Source of the DNA: a virus
Reading direction: 5' to 3' (one strand)
Virus record (IMG/VR): IMGVR_UViG_3300008997_000013
Span: 1-64,000 of that record
DNA: 64,000 nt
Under the pieces are notes generated by a model. The model saw only the letters and a list, made by a program, of their open reading frames with translations. It had not been told where the DNA came from and searched no databases. The position numbers and the translations under genes are program-made. Below, piece after piece: positions 33,702 to 41,680 of this stretch (position 1 is the first letter of the stretch; every line of letters begins with the position of its first letter).

Positions 33702-34475
33702 ATGAATCCCTTCTCAAGACGTGCATTCCTGAAGGTCCTCGGCCTGGGTGCTGTCGGGACTGCTACAGCCGCTCCCTTTATCTTCAAGTCCGAGGAGGTC
33801 GCGCCCGATCTTTCTCCTCAGAGTCCACTCGTGCTTCCCGGAGGAGAGCACTACGTGTTCTATGGGAACGCTCCTGTCCTGGAACCTGATGGGCTCGCCT
33901 ATTTCTTCTTCCAGACGGAGAGGGGCCTGTCCTACATTCACATGAAGAACTCGAGGACTGCGGGGTTTCGACAGCCGCTTCAGAAGGGTGCTCGGGAAGT
34001 CAAGCGGATGAGTCCTGATCGAGACCGGATCCGCGCAGGCTGGACTCCCGCAGGCCTCCCGGTCTGCTACCAGAAGGATGTCTCTCCAGTTCCGGATGAG
34101 GATCCCCACGTCACGTTCCTCATCGCGGCGATGGAGCTCCAGGACCAGATCAATGCTGACATGCAGTCTCTACACAAGACCCTGGGGAGGCGTGGTCTTG
34201 TTCCGATTACGCGGACGGATACCCCCATCATGGCGATGCCCAAGCCATCCCAGGGATACATCCTCCATACCGAGCTCACTCAGTTTGCTGCGGTCCCCTC
34301 TCAGGTGACGAACCTGGACAGGGCCGCCTCCTCCCAGGGAGAGATCCATATCGAGACCCCGGACAGCGTTCAGCTCAAGTACCTGGTGATGCTCTACGAG
34401 GATCTCGACAAGGCCGGCATGCTGGAGCACGTCAAGTTCCGGAGGGCGGGCCGCGTTCGCATCCCCTGGGCTTGA
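33702..34475 (+). CDS. Exported protein with a Tat signal peptide
   Basis: 257 aa. The N-terminus SRRAFLKVLGLGAVGTATAA is a textbook twin-arginine signal (RR then F-L-K, a hydrophobic stretch, Ala-rich end), unusual for a phage protein. The mature part is a mixed fold without obvious cofactor motifs; a helix 'LIAAMELQDQINADMQSLHK' lies in the middle. The product may be a folded periplasmic or envelope protein made during infection, or a virion protein whose N-terminus resembles a Tat signal by chance; the motif is strong. Flanked by baseplate and neck genes. Confidence 0.7.
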   Translation: MNPFSRRAFLKVLGLGAVGTATAAPFIFKSEEVAPDLSPQSPLVLPGGEHYVFYGNAPVLEPDGLAYFFFQTERGLSYIHMKNSRTAGFRQPLQKGAREVKRMSPDRDRIRAGWTPAGLPVCYQKDVSPVPDEDPHVTFLIAAMELQDQINADMQSLHKTLGRRGLVPITRTDTPIMAMPKPSQGYILHTELTQFAAVPSQVTNLDRAASSQGEIHIETPDSVQLKYLVMLYEDLDKAGMLEHVKFRRAGRVRIPWA

Positions 34476-34511
34476 TAGCCTATCCTTCTCCTTTCTATCC
34501 CAGGAGCCCTC

Positions 34512-34817
34512 GTGGCACATCCTACTCCGACCGACCCGCCTGCCATCAACAACAAGCCGCGACCCGCTGTCTATGGGAAGATTCCACCTGAGATCCTGCG
34601 TCAAATCCAGCAGATGCAGGCGCAGTCTCAGAATGATCTTTCCCGTCTGGGGCAGCTGGAGCTCTCCAAGGCAGCCTTGGTCGCTCGGATCACTCACCGC
34701 AACGCCCAGATCCAATCCACCCTCCGGAAGCAGGCATCCCTCTTGGGCCTGCCTGAGAATGACTCCTTCGAAATGACTCCTGACGGAACCGTCATCGGGA
34801 ACGCTGTTGGCAACTGA
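34512..34817 (+). CDS. Small coiled-coil protein, 101 aa
   Basis: GTG 34512 follows CCCAGGAGCCCTC. Leader contains AGCCTATCC and CTATCCC. The product has a proline-rich start and one long helix ('EILRQIQQMQAQSQNDLSRLGQLELSKAALVARI'-like, spread over residues 28-80), probably a coiled coil. It overlaps the next gene by 11 nt. Role unknown; virion assembly by position. Confidence 0.7.
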   Translation: MAHPTPTDPPAINNKPRPAVYGKIPPEILRQIQQMQAQSQNDLSRLGQLELSKAALVARITHRNAQIQSTLRKQASLLGLPENDSFEMTPDGTVIGNAVGN

Positions 34818-36930
34818 GTGCTCAGATCTGACAGGGAAGTTCCCCTACCCTCCGAAGAACGGGACGGCGATGTCCGCTCTGACTCCGGGGAAGGTGGAGA
34901 TTGACATCCGATGGGATGATCCGTCAGATCTGAACACAGGACCGGAAGGGGTCCACATCGACGAGACCACAGTCGCCGCTGTGGATGTAGTGGTCAACGG
35001 CACTCCTACTGTCCTTTCGTCCGCGACAGGTTCCCTGACGGTAGTGTCCGCGCCCATCCCCGCCGGAGAAACGGTCAGCATAGATCAGCTGGTGCTCATT
35101 GCGTCCGCGGGTCCTCCTGCCAATGTAGATGAGTTCGACGGGAGTTCTCCCGATGCTGCAGTAGTGGCTGGGAACCTGACTGCTGCCATCAACAACGGCA
35201 GCATCGGGGATTGGGGGGTCTGCACGGCAGAGGCCTCTGGAACACATATCGCCCTCACCGCAGGGGCGAACACCGGAGAGGAGGGGAACGGAGTCCTCCT
35301 GGAATCCTCGACCGCGCAGGTCGTCCCCTCAGGATCCTCTCTCTCCGGAGGCACCTACCAGACTGTCTTGACCGTGGGGGAGTATGAGCTATCAGCGGTT
35401 GATGGGGACCGCACGCCCGGGGGATCTGATTTCGACATCAACGACGCGGGGGCCTCCATCGCAGAGGCCCTCAATGACCCCAAGAATCCGTTCTCGTTCG
35501 TGACTGCATCTTGGGGTGGGACCTGCGTCCGGATCCAAGCGGCTACCCGAGGCCTCTCCGGGAATGGGATTCCCGTTTCTTCCAACTCCGATACCCTCTT
35601 CCCTGCCTTCGAGAGCACCAAAGGGGGGACGGGAACTCCATGTCCGTTGGGAGAGGACAACTCCCAGTGGAACATCCTCGGGGTGAATGTCTACAGATCA
35701 AACACAGGGGAGAGAGGCCCGTACTTCCGAGTCAACAAGATCCCCTTGGGTTCTCAGTTCTTCCGTGACCGGACCGACATCGTAGAGGTCCCTGCGGAAG
35801 TGGTGTCCTGGACCTCTGGATGGGTGTTCAAGGGGGACTCTCCCAACAACAAGGGGTGGAGGATCCAGACCACCCGGCGTCCTGTCGTGAAGAAGGAAGG
35901 GAACGCGGTCCCTGCCAACTCTCCTCTCGACGTGGAAGTCTACGTCGATGGAGCTCGTGCTGTCGTTGCGGCGGTCTTCGGTCCTACTGGGGAGATCGAC
36001 CTCTCGACGGAGCAGGTCTGGAACCCGGGGACGGACTCCTGGGATATCCCGACCATCCCAACAGAGACCTCCCTGGTTCAGGTCCGCTACTACCACCAGA
36101 ACGGGCCTAAGATCCTCAACACCCTGGATCAAGGCCACAGGATCTTCTACCGCATCACGAGCGTCGCTACAGACCCTACAGGGACCTCCCCGACGGGTCT
36201 TGTTGAGACCCCTCTCGAGTATTCCCCTCCGATTTCTTCTACGGATTCGGAGAAGATCGATTGGATCTGGAAGGAAGCAGTTCGCCGGAACCGGTTCATC
36301 CTCCAACAGGGAGGAGAGATCGTCAAGTTGTTCATCCGACGTGGTTCGGGAAATCGGTGCCAGTGCGTATGGGACGCACAGCTGCAGGAGTTCCTCAAGC
36401 AGCCGATGAACAACTGCCTCATGTGCTACGGCACGGGTTGGATCGGAGGCTACGAGGGGCCCTACGACATCCTGGTAGGTCCTGACGAGTCGGAGCGCCG
36501 GGTATCCCAAACCCTGATGGGAAGACGCTTGGAGAACTCCTACGAGGTCTGGATAGGCCCCTCCCCTCGGGTATCCCAGAGGGACTTCCTGGTCAAGCAG
36601 AACGGCGAGAGATTCTCCATAGGGCCTGTGCGCCGAACAGGAATCCGGGGAGTTACTCTCCAGCAGGCGTTCACCATTGCCTACCTGGACTCAACGGATA
36701 TCCGGTACCAGGTCCCGATGTCCGCTTTGGAGAGGCTGCCCTGGCCCAAGACTCGGCAGGTCCGTCCTGAGGATTCTCCTTGTGAGGACGCCGCTCCGTA
36801 TCCGGTGGGGGCGGACTACCAGGCGACTCCGATGGCAACTGAGAAGAAGGGTATCCCGGATTCCAGGGAGCTCCGTGGTAGGACTCCTGTGTATCAGAAC
36901 ACCACCTATGGTGGAGAGGGGGGTTGGTGA
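34807..36930 (+). CDS. Virion structural protein with C-terminal cysteine pairs
   Basis: 707 aa from TTG 34807. The first 330 residues are beta-rich repeats with Ala/Gly/Thr. The C-terminal third has CQCVW and 'CLMCYGTGWIGGY', two cysteine pairs that resemble a zinc-binding motif seen in large phage neck or tail proteins; I rely on pattern only. Located among neck and tail-completion candidates. Overlaps neighbours on both sides, so coupled. Not an enzyme by visible motif. Confidence 0.65.
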   Translation: MATECSDLTGKFPYPPKNGTAMSALTPGKVEIDIRWDDPSDLNTGPEGVHIDETTVAAVDVVVNGTPTVLSSATGSLTVVSAPIPAGETVSIDQLVLIASAGPPANVDEFDGSSPDAAVVAGNLTAAINNGSIGDWGVCTAEASGTHIALTAGANTGEEGNGVLLESSTAQVVPSGSSLSGGTYQTVLTVGEYELSAVDGDRTPGGSDFDINDAGASIAEALNDPKNPFSFVTASWGGTCVRIQAATRGLSGNGIPVSSNSDTLFPAFESTKGGTGTPCPLGEDNSQWNILGVNVYRSNTGERGPYFRVNKIPLGSQFFRDRTDIVEVPAEVVSWTSGWVFKGDSPNNKGWRIQTTRRPVVKKEGNAVPANSPLDVEVYVDGARAVVAAVFGPTGEIDLSTEQVWNPGTDSWDIPTIPTETSLVQVRYYHQNGPKILNTLDQGHRIFYRITSVATDPTGTSPTGLVETPLEYSPPISSTDSEKIDWIWKEAVRRNRFILQQGGEIVKLFIRRGSGNRCQCVWDAQLQEFLKQPMNNCLMCYGTGWIGGYEGPYDILVGPDESERRVSQTLMGRRLENSYEVWIGPSPRVSQRDFLVKQNGERFSIGPVRRTGIRGVTLQQAFTIAYLDSTDIRYQVPMSALERLPWPKTRQVRPEDSPCEDAAPYPVGADYQATPMATEKKGIPDSRELRGRTPVYQNTTYGGEGGW

Positions 36931-37190
36931 GCAATCTCAAGAGCATCCTGACAGCGGAGGGTATCTCCAAGGAATCAGCTTCCGCGCGGATGGACGTCCA
37001 AGTCCTGGAGCGAGGAACATGGGACAGCGGCACCGAATGGATCAAGGTGCGTGTTCGATCCGGAGGCAGGTCCACCTCGGGCACCCTGTACAAGAGGGGT
37101 TCGAGCTACTTCTGGGAGCACGAAGACGACGATGACATGGGGTATCGGGATGAGTTCTTCTCCCAGGTGGTTGGATCCGCTGTATTCTGA
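36927..37190 (+). CDS. Small paralogue 1 of a duplicated pair, 87 aa
   Basis: GTG 36927 overlaps the upstream stop (GTGA). It shares a framework with the product of 37413: 'LKSILTAEG' against 'LKNILAAEG', 'VQVLERGTW' against 'VEVLEEGTY', 'LYKRG', an acidic DDDM/EDDNM loop and the end 'VVGSAVF' against 'VSSVAF'. Function unknown; probably virion assembly by context. Confidence 0.75.
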   Translation: MSNLKSILTAEGISKESASARMDVQVLERGTWDSGTEWIKVRVRSGGRSTSGTLYKRGSSYFWEHEDDDDMGYRDEFFSQVVGSAVF

Positions 37191-37413
37191 GGCACAGTTC
37201 CGCAAGCGGGACCACCTCCGGGCATGGGCCAACCACGCAGCCCTCAACCTGGGAAGCGCCTTGGAGTGTTTCTGGCACGTGGTCCTCCCGCCCCAGGTGG
37301 ACCACAGGGCGAAAACGGTCATCAGTCTGGCGGGTTCCAACCCTATCCTTGAGTTCGGCTACGGGTTGGGTGTCCTGACCCGGCCCAAGCCCCCTTCCGA
37401 GAGTGGATTCTGA
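37171..37413 (+). CDS. Small hypothetical protein between two paralogues, 80 aa
   Basis: Starts at TTG 37171, next to AGGTGG, inside the end of the previous gene; the same frame is open farther upstream without a better start. Contains 'HLRAWANHAALNLGSALECF' and 'VISLAGSNPILEFGYGL', a plausible helix plus beta unit. Ends as TGATG with the next gene. Start uncertain. Confidence 0.55.
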   Translation: MDPLYSEAQFRKRDHLRAWANHAALNLGSALECFWHVVLPPQVDHRAKTVISLAGSNPILEFGYGLGVLTRPKPPSESGF

Positions 37414-37691
37414 TGGGACTCAAGAACATCTTGGCGGCGGAAGGAGTCACCCCTGGGAGGCAGGTCTCCTTCTCTGTAGAGGTCCTGGAAGAGGGCACCT
37501 ATCCTGCGGCCCCTCCCCACAAGAAGAGTGCCTCCTGGCGAAGGGTCCGCCTCTCCGGGCCTCGTAGATCCATTGAAGCCACCCTCACCAAGCGGGGCCG
37601 CACAGTGTGTTGGGATTGGGACGAGGACGACAATATGCCAGACCGAGATCAGTGGCTCGCCCGCCTGGTGTCCTCTGTTGCGTTCAAGTAG
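37413..37691 (+). CDS. Small paralogue 2 of a duplicated pair, 92 aa
   Basis: Aligns over its whole length with the 36927-37190 product (see that entry), with one small insertion near residue 30. The two copies are separated by one unrelated small gene, so the duplication probably covered one gene or a two-gene unit that later lost a copy. Function unknown. Confidence 0.75.
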   Translation: MGLKNILAAEGVTPGRQVSFSVEVLEEGTYPAAPPHKKSASWRRVRLSGPRRSIEATLTKRGRTVCWDWDEDDNMPDRDQWLARLVSSVAFK

Positions 37692-37697
37692 GATGAG

Positions 37698-38279
37698 ATG
37701 CCCAAGGATAGACTTCGAGGTGTCTACGGAAAGCCTGTAGCTCGAGCCGCAGGTTTCTCCATCCCCCTGACCAAAGCTCAGTTGGAGTTCGTCGGAGAGA
37801 CGATGGTCACGGAGATCCGACGAGAGATCGCCCGTGACACCGCCAAGTCCATGGGAATCCGCGGGAGAGGCGAGCCGGTTCCTATCCCTCGGACACGGGA
37901 TTTCGCTCGCTCGTTCAAGTCCCGCGTCGTAGGGTCCTCGACCATCGAGATCTACTCGGACGGGCCAACCGCCCAACAGCACGTCTCGAAGGATGTCGAT
38001 CCGGACGCTCCCAAGAAGGATAGGACACGCCCCTTCCCGATGACGTGGCTCACGCGCCCTGCCGTCCCCTATGCTCGGATCGTCCGGCAAGACGGACAGG
38101 TCATCGTTCGGACGACACCCAACCCCAACAAGGGAGATAAGCCCTGGATCCACCCTGGGTTCCGCAAGTACACATTCTTGGAGAGAGGGATCAGGAAGGG
38201 TAAGAAGAAGGCAATCGAGGCCCTCATGGAGGAGCTCATCGGTACAGTGCTGAGCGAGCACGACCTGCTGGGGTCCTAA
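37698..38279 (+). CDS. Tail-completion or minor-virion protein, HK97 gp10-like by pattern
   Basis: 193 aa, ATG 37698. Arginine- and lysine-rich with an early helix 'ETMVTEIRREIARDTAKSM', a beta middle, and an end 'KPWIHPGFRKYTFLERGIRKG', which resembles the 'PHPGf...f' region of gp10-like tail-completion proteins. Neighbouring genes are structural. The family call is tentative. Followed at once by GTG of the next gene. Confidence 0.5.
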   Translation: MPKDRLRGVYGKPVARAAGFSIPLTKAQLEFVGETMVTEIRREIARDTAKSMGIRGRGEPVPIPRTRDFARSFKSRVVGSSTIEIYSDGPTAQQHVSKDVDPDAPKKDRTRPFPMTWLTRPAVPYARIVRQDGQVIVRTTPNPNKGDKPWIHPGFRKYTFLERGIRKGKKKAIEALMEELIGTVLSEHDLLGS

Positions 38280-38876
38280 GTGTACCTGGTCGAGACCAAC
38301 TTCCTGTTCCTTGAGGTCCCCGACCTTGGGATCGTTCTTCGGAAGGGAGTACCCTCCTGGGTTGAAGAGGACGACTACCAGCGGAGTTCCTGCCTCCAGG
38401 AACTGGTCCGGATAGGGAACGCCCGAGCCACTCCCAAGTCAAGGTCTCGGTCCCAGCGGCCAGCGAAGCCCTCCTTGCGGACCCGGAAGAGGACTCCCCC
38501 CAAGAAGGTTGCTCCGACCCCCAAGGCCCCTGAAGCTGTTCTGACGGTAGCACAGGCACAGGAGCTCGCGGAGAGGGCGGCGGAGAAAGCCGTACAGCGC
38601 GTCCTGGAGAGCTTCCCTACGCAACCCCCCACCGGGCTTCTGGAAGCCGTACAGGGGCTGCAGGAGGCCCTTGGAGCCGTCCCCGGAGCCGTGTCCGCAC
38701 CCACGGATTTCCTTTCTCCCCGAACAAGAGGTCCTGCTCCTGAGCCTATGTTCATCCCTTCGGGTATCGTTGGTCCATCCAAGGAGGCGGAGCTCGAGAT
38801 ACAGAGCTCTGAGTCGGGCGGAGGGGTCGAAGATGCCGCCCAAGCTCTCCGACGGATGAAAAACCGGAGGGAATGA
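38280..38876 (+). CDS. Hypothetical protein with basic and Ala/Glu-rich segments, 198 aa
   Basis: GTG 38280 directly follows TAA 38277-38279. N-terminal 45 residues look like a small beta fold; then a basic proline-rich linker (RSQRPAKPSLRTRKRTPPKK), an amphipathic helix 'VAQAQELAERAAEKAVQRVL', and an acidic tail. The layout suits an adaptor for the actin-like protein encoded next (ATGA overlap), which is speculation. Confidence 0.65.
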   Translation: MYLVETNFLFLEVPDLGIVLRKGVPSWVEEDDYQRSSCLQELVRIGNARATPKSRSRSQRPAKPSLRTRKRTPPKKVAPTPKAPEAVLTVAQAQELAERAAEKAVQRVLESFPTQPPTGLLEAVQGLQEALGAVPGAVSAPTDFLSPRTRGPAPEPMFIPSGIVGPSKEAELEIQSSESGGGVEDAAQALRRMKNRRE

Positions 38877-39874
38877 TGACAGCCAAGGGCAGGGGTCTCG
38901 ATATCGGGACCATGAACCTGGTGGCCGCAAAGAGTGCGGCCAAGGACAAGGTGGAGACCTCTCGCGTGAGGGATGCCTTCCTCAGCCTCGAGGCAGGAGC
39001 CAAGAGACGGCTTCGTCTCTCGGGCGTCAACTTCATCGATCGAGGGGAGGACGGGATCATCGTAGTCGGAGACGCCGCCCTGGAGATGGCCAACGTCTTC
39101 GGTCTGGATGTCCGCCGCCCCCTACAGGGCGGGTTGATCTCCGCGGGTGAGATGGACGCCCTGGAGATCCTGGGCGCCATGATCCAGAACCTCCTCGGGA
39201 AGCCAACCGTCAAGGATGAGGTCTGCTACTTCTCTATCCCTGCCTCCCCTGTCGATGTGGATCGGGATACCGTCTACCACAAGGGCGTCTTCGAGCGGAT
39301 CATCTCGGAATGCGGCTTCCGACCGATCGCTGCCAACGAGGCCATGGCCATCATCTTCTCGGAGACGGCCAAGGAGATGTTCTCCGGTCTGGCGTTCTCC
39401 TTTGGCTCCGGGATGTGCAACGTCGCTCTCTCCGTGAACGCTGTCAAGGGCCTCACGTTCTCCGTGGCGCGAGGCGGGGACTGGATCGACCAGGGAGCCG
39501 CCCGTGCCGTGGGGTCCACGAGCTCTCGGATGTGTGTCCTCAAAGAGGCTGGCATCGACCTCCTGAACCCCCAGGGACGGGAGCAAGAGGCTCTGGTGCT
39601 CTACTACAAGAGCCTCATCGAGTACGCCCTGGACGAGACGGCTCGAGAGTTCCAGAAGATCAAGGATCGGTTCGCTCTCCCGCGTCCCATCCCGCTCATC
39701 GTTTCTGGTGGCACCTCCAAGGCGGGCAACTTCTTGGAGTTCTTCACAAGGACCTTTGATTCTCGACGCCGTAGGTTCCCTATCACAATCTCGGAAGTGC
39801 GGCAGGCGTCTGAACCTCTGAATGCGGTGGCTCGGGGCCTTCTCATTCAGGCCCTGCAGGAATACGAGGACTGA
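38873..39874 (+). CDS. Actin-like ATPase (ParM/MreB/Hsp70 fold)
   Basis: 333 aa. Phosphate-1 motif 'GLDIGTMN' at 8-15, connect-type segment 'PASPVDVDRDTVYHKGVFERI', phosphate-2 'AFSFGSGMCNVALSV' near 175, and the adenosine motif 'IVSGGTSKAGNF' near 283. This order defines the actin/Hsp70 ATPase superfamily. Some phages make actin- or tubulin-like filaments to position DNA or replication factories, and plasmids use ParM to segregate. Whether this one polymerises is not known. It overlaps the upstream gene by ATGA and lies away from the replication block. Confidence 0.8.
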   Translation: MMTAKGRGLDIGTMNLVAAKSAAKDKVETSRVRDAFLSLEAGAKRRLRLSGVNFIDRGEDGIIVVGDAALEMANVFGLDVRRPLQGGLISAGEMDALEILGAMIQNLLGKPTVKDEVCYFSIPASPVDVDRDTVYHKGVFERIISECGFRPIAANEAMAIIFSETAKEMFSGLAFSFGSGMCNVALSVNAVKGLTFSVARGGDWIDQGAARAVGSTSSRMCVLKEAGIDLLNPQGREQEALVLYYKSLIEYALDETAREFQKIKDRFALPRPIPLIVSGGTSKAGNFLEFFTRTFDSRRRRFPITISEVRQASEPLNAVARGLLIQALQEYED

Positions 39875-39878
39875 GTTC

Positions 39879-40244
39879 ATGATCACTCAGGTAGGCAAGA
39901 AGTCCGACGGGAAGGGCTGGTACCCAGTCACAGGGAACCGCCATCCGATTGGGTCTGTGAAGCGCATCCGGACCAAGTGGGCGGCGCGCACCCCGGACCC
40001 CCAGACCCGCACGGGTTTCGCCACTCGAGGGGAGGCTGTGGCGTTCCTGGTGTCGGAATCGGCCTCTCGCATCCCCGCCGAACCGACACCCAAGGCAACC
40101 ACCTGGACTGATGTCTCCCATGAGGGGACGATGGTCGGTCAGGTGATCTGCCTTTCCAACGGGACCTGGCGCTCCCGGACTCTCTCGGGGAAGGAGAAGA
40201 TCAACATCGCCTCCTATGCCGAGGCGAAGGCTTCCCTGCTGTAG
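39879..40244 (+). CDS. Small hypothetical protein, 121 aa
   Basis: ATG 39879 is preferred to the longer ORF because it begins right after the actin-like gene. Basic N-terminus, 'GFATRGEAVAFLVSESASRI' helix, and a beta end. No known domain. Its stop lies just before the leader hairpin of the HD gene. Confidence 0.65.
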   Translation: MITQVGKKSDGKGWYPVTGNRHPIGSVKRIRTKWAARTPDPQTRTGFATRGEAVAFLVSESASRIPAEPTPKATTWTDVSHEGTMVGQVICLSNGTWRSRTLSGKEKINIASYAEAKASLL

Positions 40245-40252
40245 AGTTCTAT

Positions 40253-40281
40253 CTCCGGTAACCTCCTTCCCGGAGGTCGAT
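40253..40281 (+). promoter_or_regulatory. GTAAC leader hairpin before the HD gene
   Basis: CTCCGG (40253-40258) pairs with CCGGAG (40270-40275). The loop begins TAACCTCC, so GGTAAC spans the loop edge, and the Shine-Dalgarno GGAGG is in the 3' arm. ATG 40282 follows after 6 nt. One of the cleanest examples. Confidence 0.65.
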
Positions 40282-40920
40282 ATGCCGGAAGCTGCTCTCC
40301 CCGAAGTCGCGATCAGACACAAGAAACAGCTGGCGGTGATGAGGGGCTGGCTGGAGGGACGTCGCTACTTCAAGGCGATGGATGCTCTGGAGTTCGTCCG
40401 TGGTCTCGAGAGAGGAACACGGAAGGACGGTGAGACCCCCAAGTTCCACCATCAGCTGTCCATTGCACGGCTGATCTCTACGCTCATCCCGCACCTGATC
40501 TATCCAGAGGAGACTCTGGCGGTGGCCTTCCTCCACGACACCAGAGAGGACCACCACGAGCAGGTGACCCATGATGTCCTGTTCGACAAGTTCGGATCTC
40601 TGGTCGCTGACGCCGTTTGGTTGCTGACCAAGAAGTGTGGGGGGCTCGTCAAGTCCCCGGAGACCTACTACAAGGCCATCGCAGGGTGTCCCATTGCTTC
40701 CATTGTGAAGCCGGGGGACCGCGCCCACAACCTCCAGACGATGGATGGGGTATTCACTCCGGAGAAACAGCTTCGGTACGTGGCCGAGGTCGAAGCCCAC
40801 TACTGGGATCTCATCCGCACCGCGCGCAGGCTCTTTCCTCGTCAGTATGGGGCCTACGAGAACCTCAAGATCCTGCTGCGCTGTCAGACGCGTCTGATTC
40901 GGAGAATACATGAAGCCTGA
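40282..40920 (+). CDS. HD-domain protein resembling (p)ppGpp hydrolases
   Basis: 212 aa from ATG 40282 (leader-supported). HD signature in RelA/SpoT order: 'HHQLSIARLI' (H56/H57), 'AFLHDTREDHHEQV' (H85, D86, E89, D90) and 'VKPGDRAHNLQTM' near 145, equivalent to the KxADRxHN motif of the RSH hydrolase domain. No synthetase or regulatory domain, so it matches small alarmone hydrolases in layout and size. It would lower (p)ppGpp during infection and so ease a stringent response. The catalytic activity is inferred from motifs only. Confidence 0.75.
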   Translation: MPEAALPEVAIRHKKQLAVMRGWLEGRRYFKAMDALEFVRGLERGTRKDGETPKFHHQLSIARLISTLIPHLIYPEETLAVAFLHDTREDHHEQVTHDVLFDKFGSLVADAVWLLTKKCGGLVKSPETYYKAIAGCPIASIVKPGDRAHNLQTMDGVFTPEKQLRYVAEVEAHYWDLIRTARRLFPRQYGAYENLKILLRCQTRLIRRIHEA

Positions 40921-41176
40921 TCCCATCCCGATGCTCCTGTGGTGTCCTGCCTGCAGCGCCCGGCATATCGACGAGGGTGAGTTCGCGACCCGCCCCCACC
41001 ACACTCACGCCTGTCAGAGCTGCGGAATGGTCTGGCGCCCCGCTCTGGTTCCGACCTGTGGGGTTCAGTTCCTGCCCGGGTTCAAGGACGCAGAGAAGTG
41101 CAAGCTCTGCACGAACCCTGTCTCCAACCAGGAGTACGGGCTCTGTGCTGACCATCTGGCGGCGGGTCCCGGATGA
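40910..41176 (+). CDS. Zinc-ribbon protein, 88 aa
   Basis: Starts inside the end of the HD gene. 'WCPACSARHIDEGEFATRPH' and 'CQSCGMVWRP' give a zinc ribbon found in small proteins of many phages and bacteria; a second cysteine cluster 'CKLCTNPVSNQEYGLC' follows. Function of the family is unknown to me. ATGA overlap with the next small gene. Confidence 0.75.
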   Translation: MKPDPIPMLLWCPACSARHIDEGEFATRPHHTHACQSCGMVWRPALVPTCGVQFLPGFKDAEKCKLCTNPVSNQEYGLCADHLAAGPG

Positions 41177-41310
41177 GGAAGGGATACGGGAGGGACCGCA
41201 TCCCGAAAGAGAACCCATTCTGGACGTTGGCGAAGAGTCTGACCAACACCTGGGGTGGCGACGATCCTGACAACACCATTTTTCCCTACCCGCACCATCC
41301 ACAACGATAA
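41173..41310 (+). CDS. Very small hypothetical protein, 45 aa
   Basis: ATG 41173 overlaps the upstream TGA and the frame ends at TAA 41308-41310. Product starts MRKGYGRDRIPKENPFWTLA and ends rich in Pro/His. Supported by coupling and by filling the gap between genes; composition is not unlike its neighbours. Confidence 0.5.
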   Translation: MRKGYGRDRIPKENPFWTLAKSLTNTWGGDDPDNTIFPYPHHPQR

Positions 41311-41338
41311 CGTGTGGAACTGGGACTGAGAAAGCCCC

Positions 41339-41623
41339 ATGAGCGAGATCCCAGACCTCCGACTGAACATCCTACTTGGCCAGGCTCTCACCCAGAATGC
41401 GAGACTGGAGGACGACTACTTTTTCGCCCGGTTCGGCTGGAAGATCTCCAAGCTCCGCGAGATCGAGATGCTGGTCGCCCGGTACTCCACCAGCGACACT
41501 CTGACTCCTGAGGGAGAGCGCGAGAGGGATCAGCTGATCACCAACTACAAGGAGGTCTGGCGTCCTCGCCGGCTCCACATCGAGAGGATCAAGAACGGTA
41601 TCCGCGATCTACAGAAGGGCTGA
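41339..41623 (+). CDS. Small helical protein, 94 aa
   Basis: ATG 41339 after GAGAAAGCCCC. Almost all helix: 'LLGQALTQNARLEDDYF', 'KISKLREIEMLVARY', 'ERERDQLITNYKEVW' and a C-terminal basic helix; a coiled coil is likely. No family recognised. Confidence 0.7.
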   Translation: MSEIPDLRLNILLGQALTQNARLEDDYFFARFGWKISKLREIEMLVARYSTSDTLTPEGERERDQLITNYKEVWRPRRLHIERIKNGIRDLQKG

Positions 41624-41645
41624 GACCCAGGTTTCTACTCGACCG

Positions 41646-41680
41646 GTTCCGACGTAACTCTTGTGTAAGGAGGCAGGAAC
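41646..41680 (+). promoter_or_regulatory. GACGTAAC leader hairpin before 41681
   Basis: GTTCC (41646-41650) pairs with GGAAC (41676-41680), enclosing GACGTAAC (41651-41658) and AGGAGG. The arm ends directly at the ATG, so both the ribosome site and start-proximal bases are inside the element. Confidence 0.6.
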
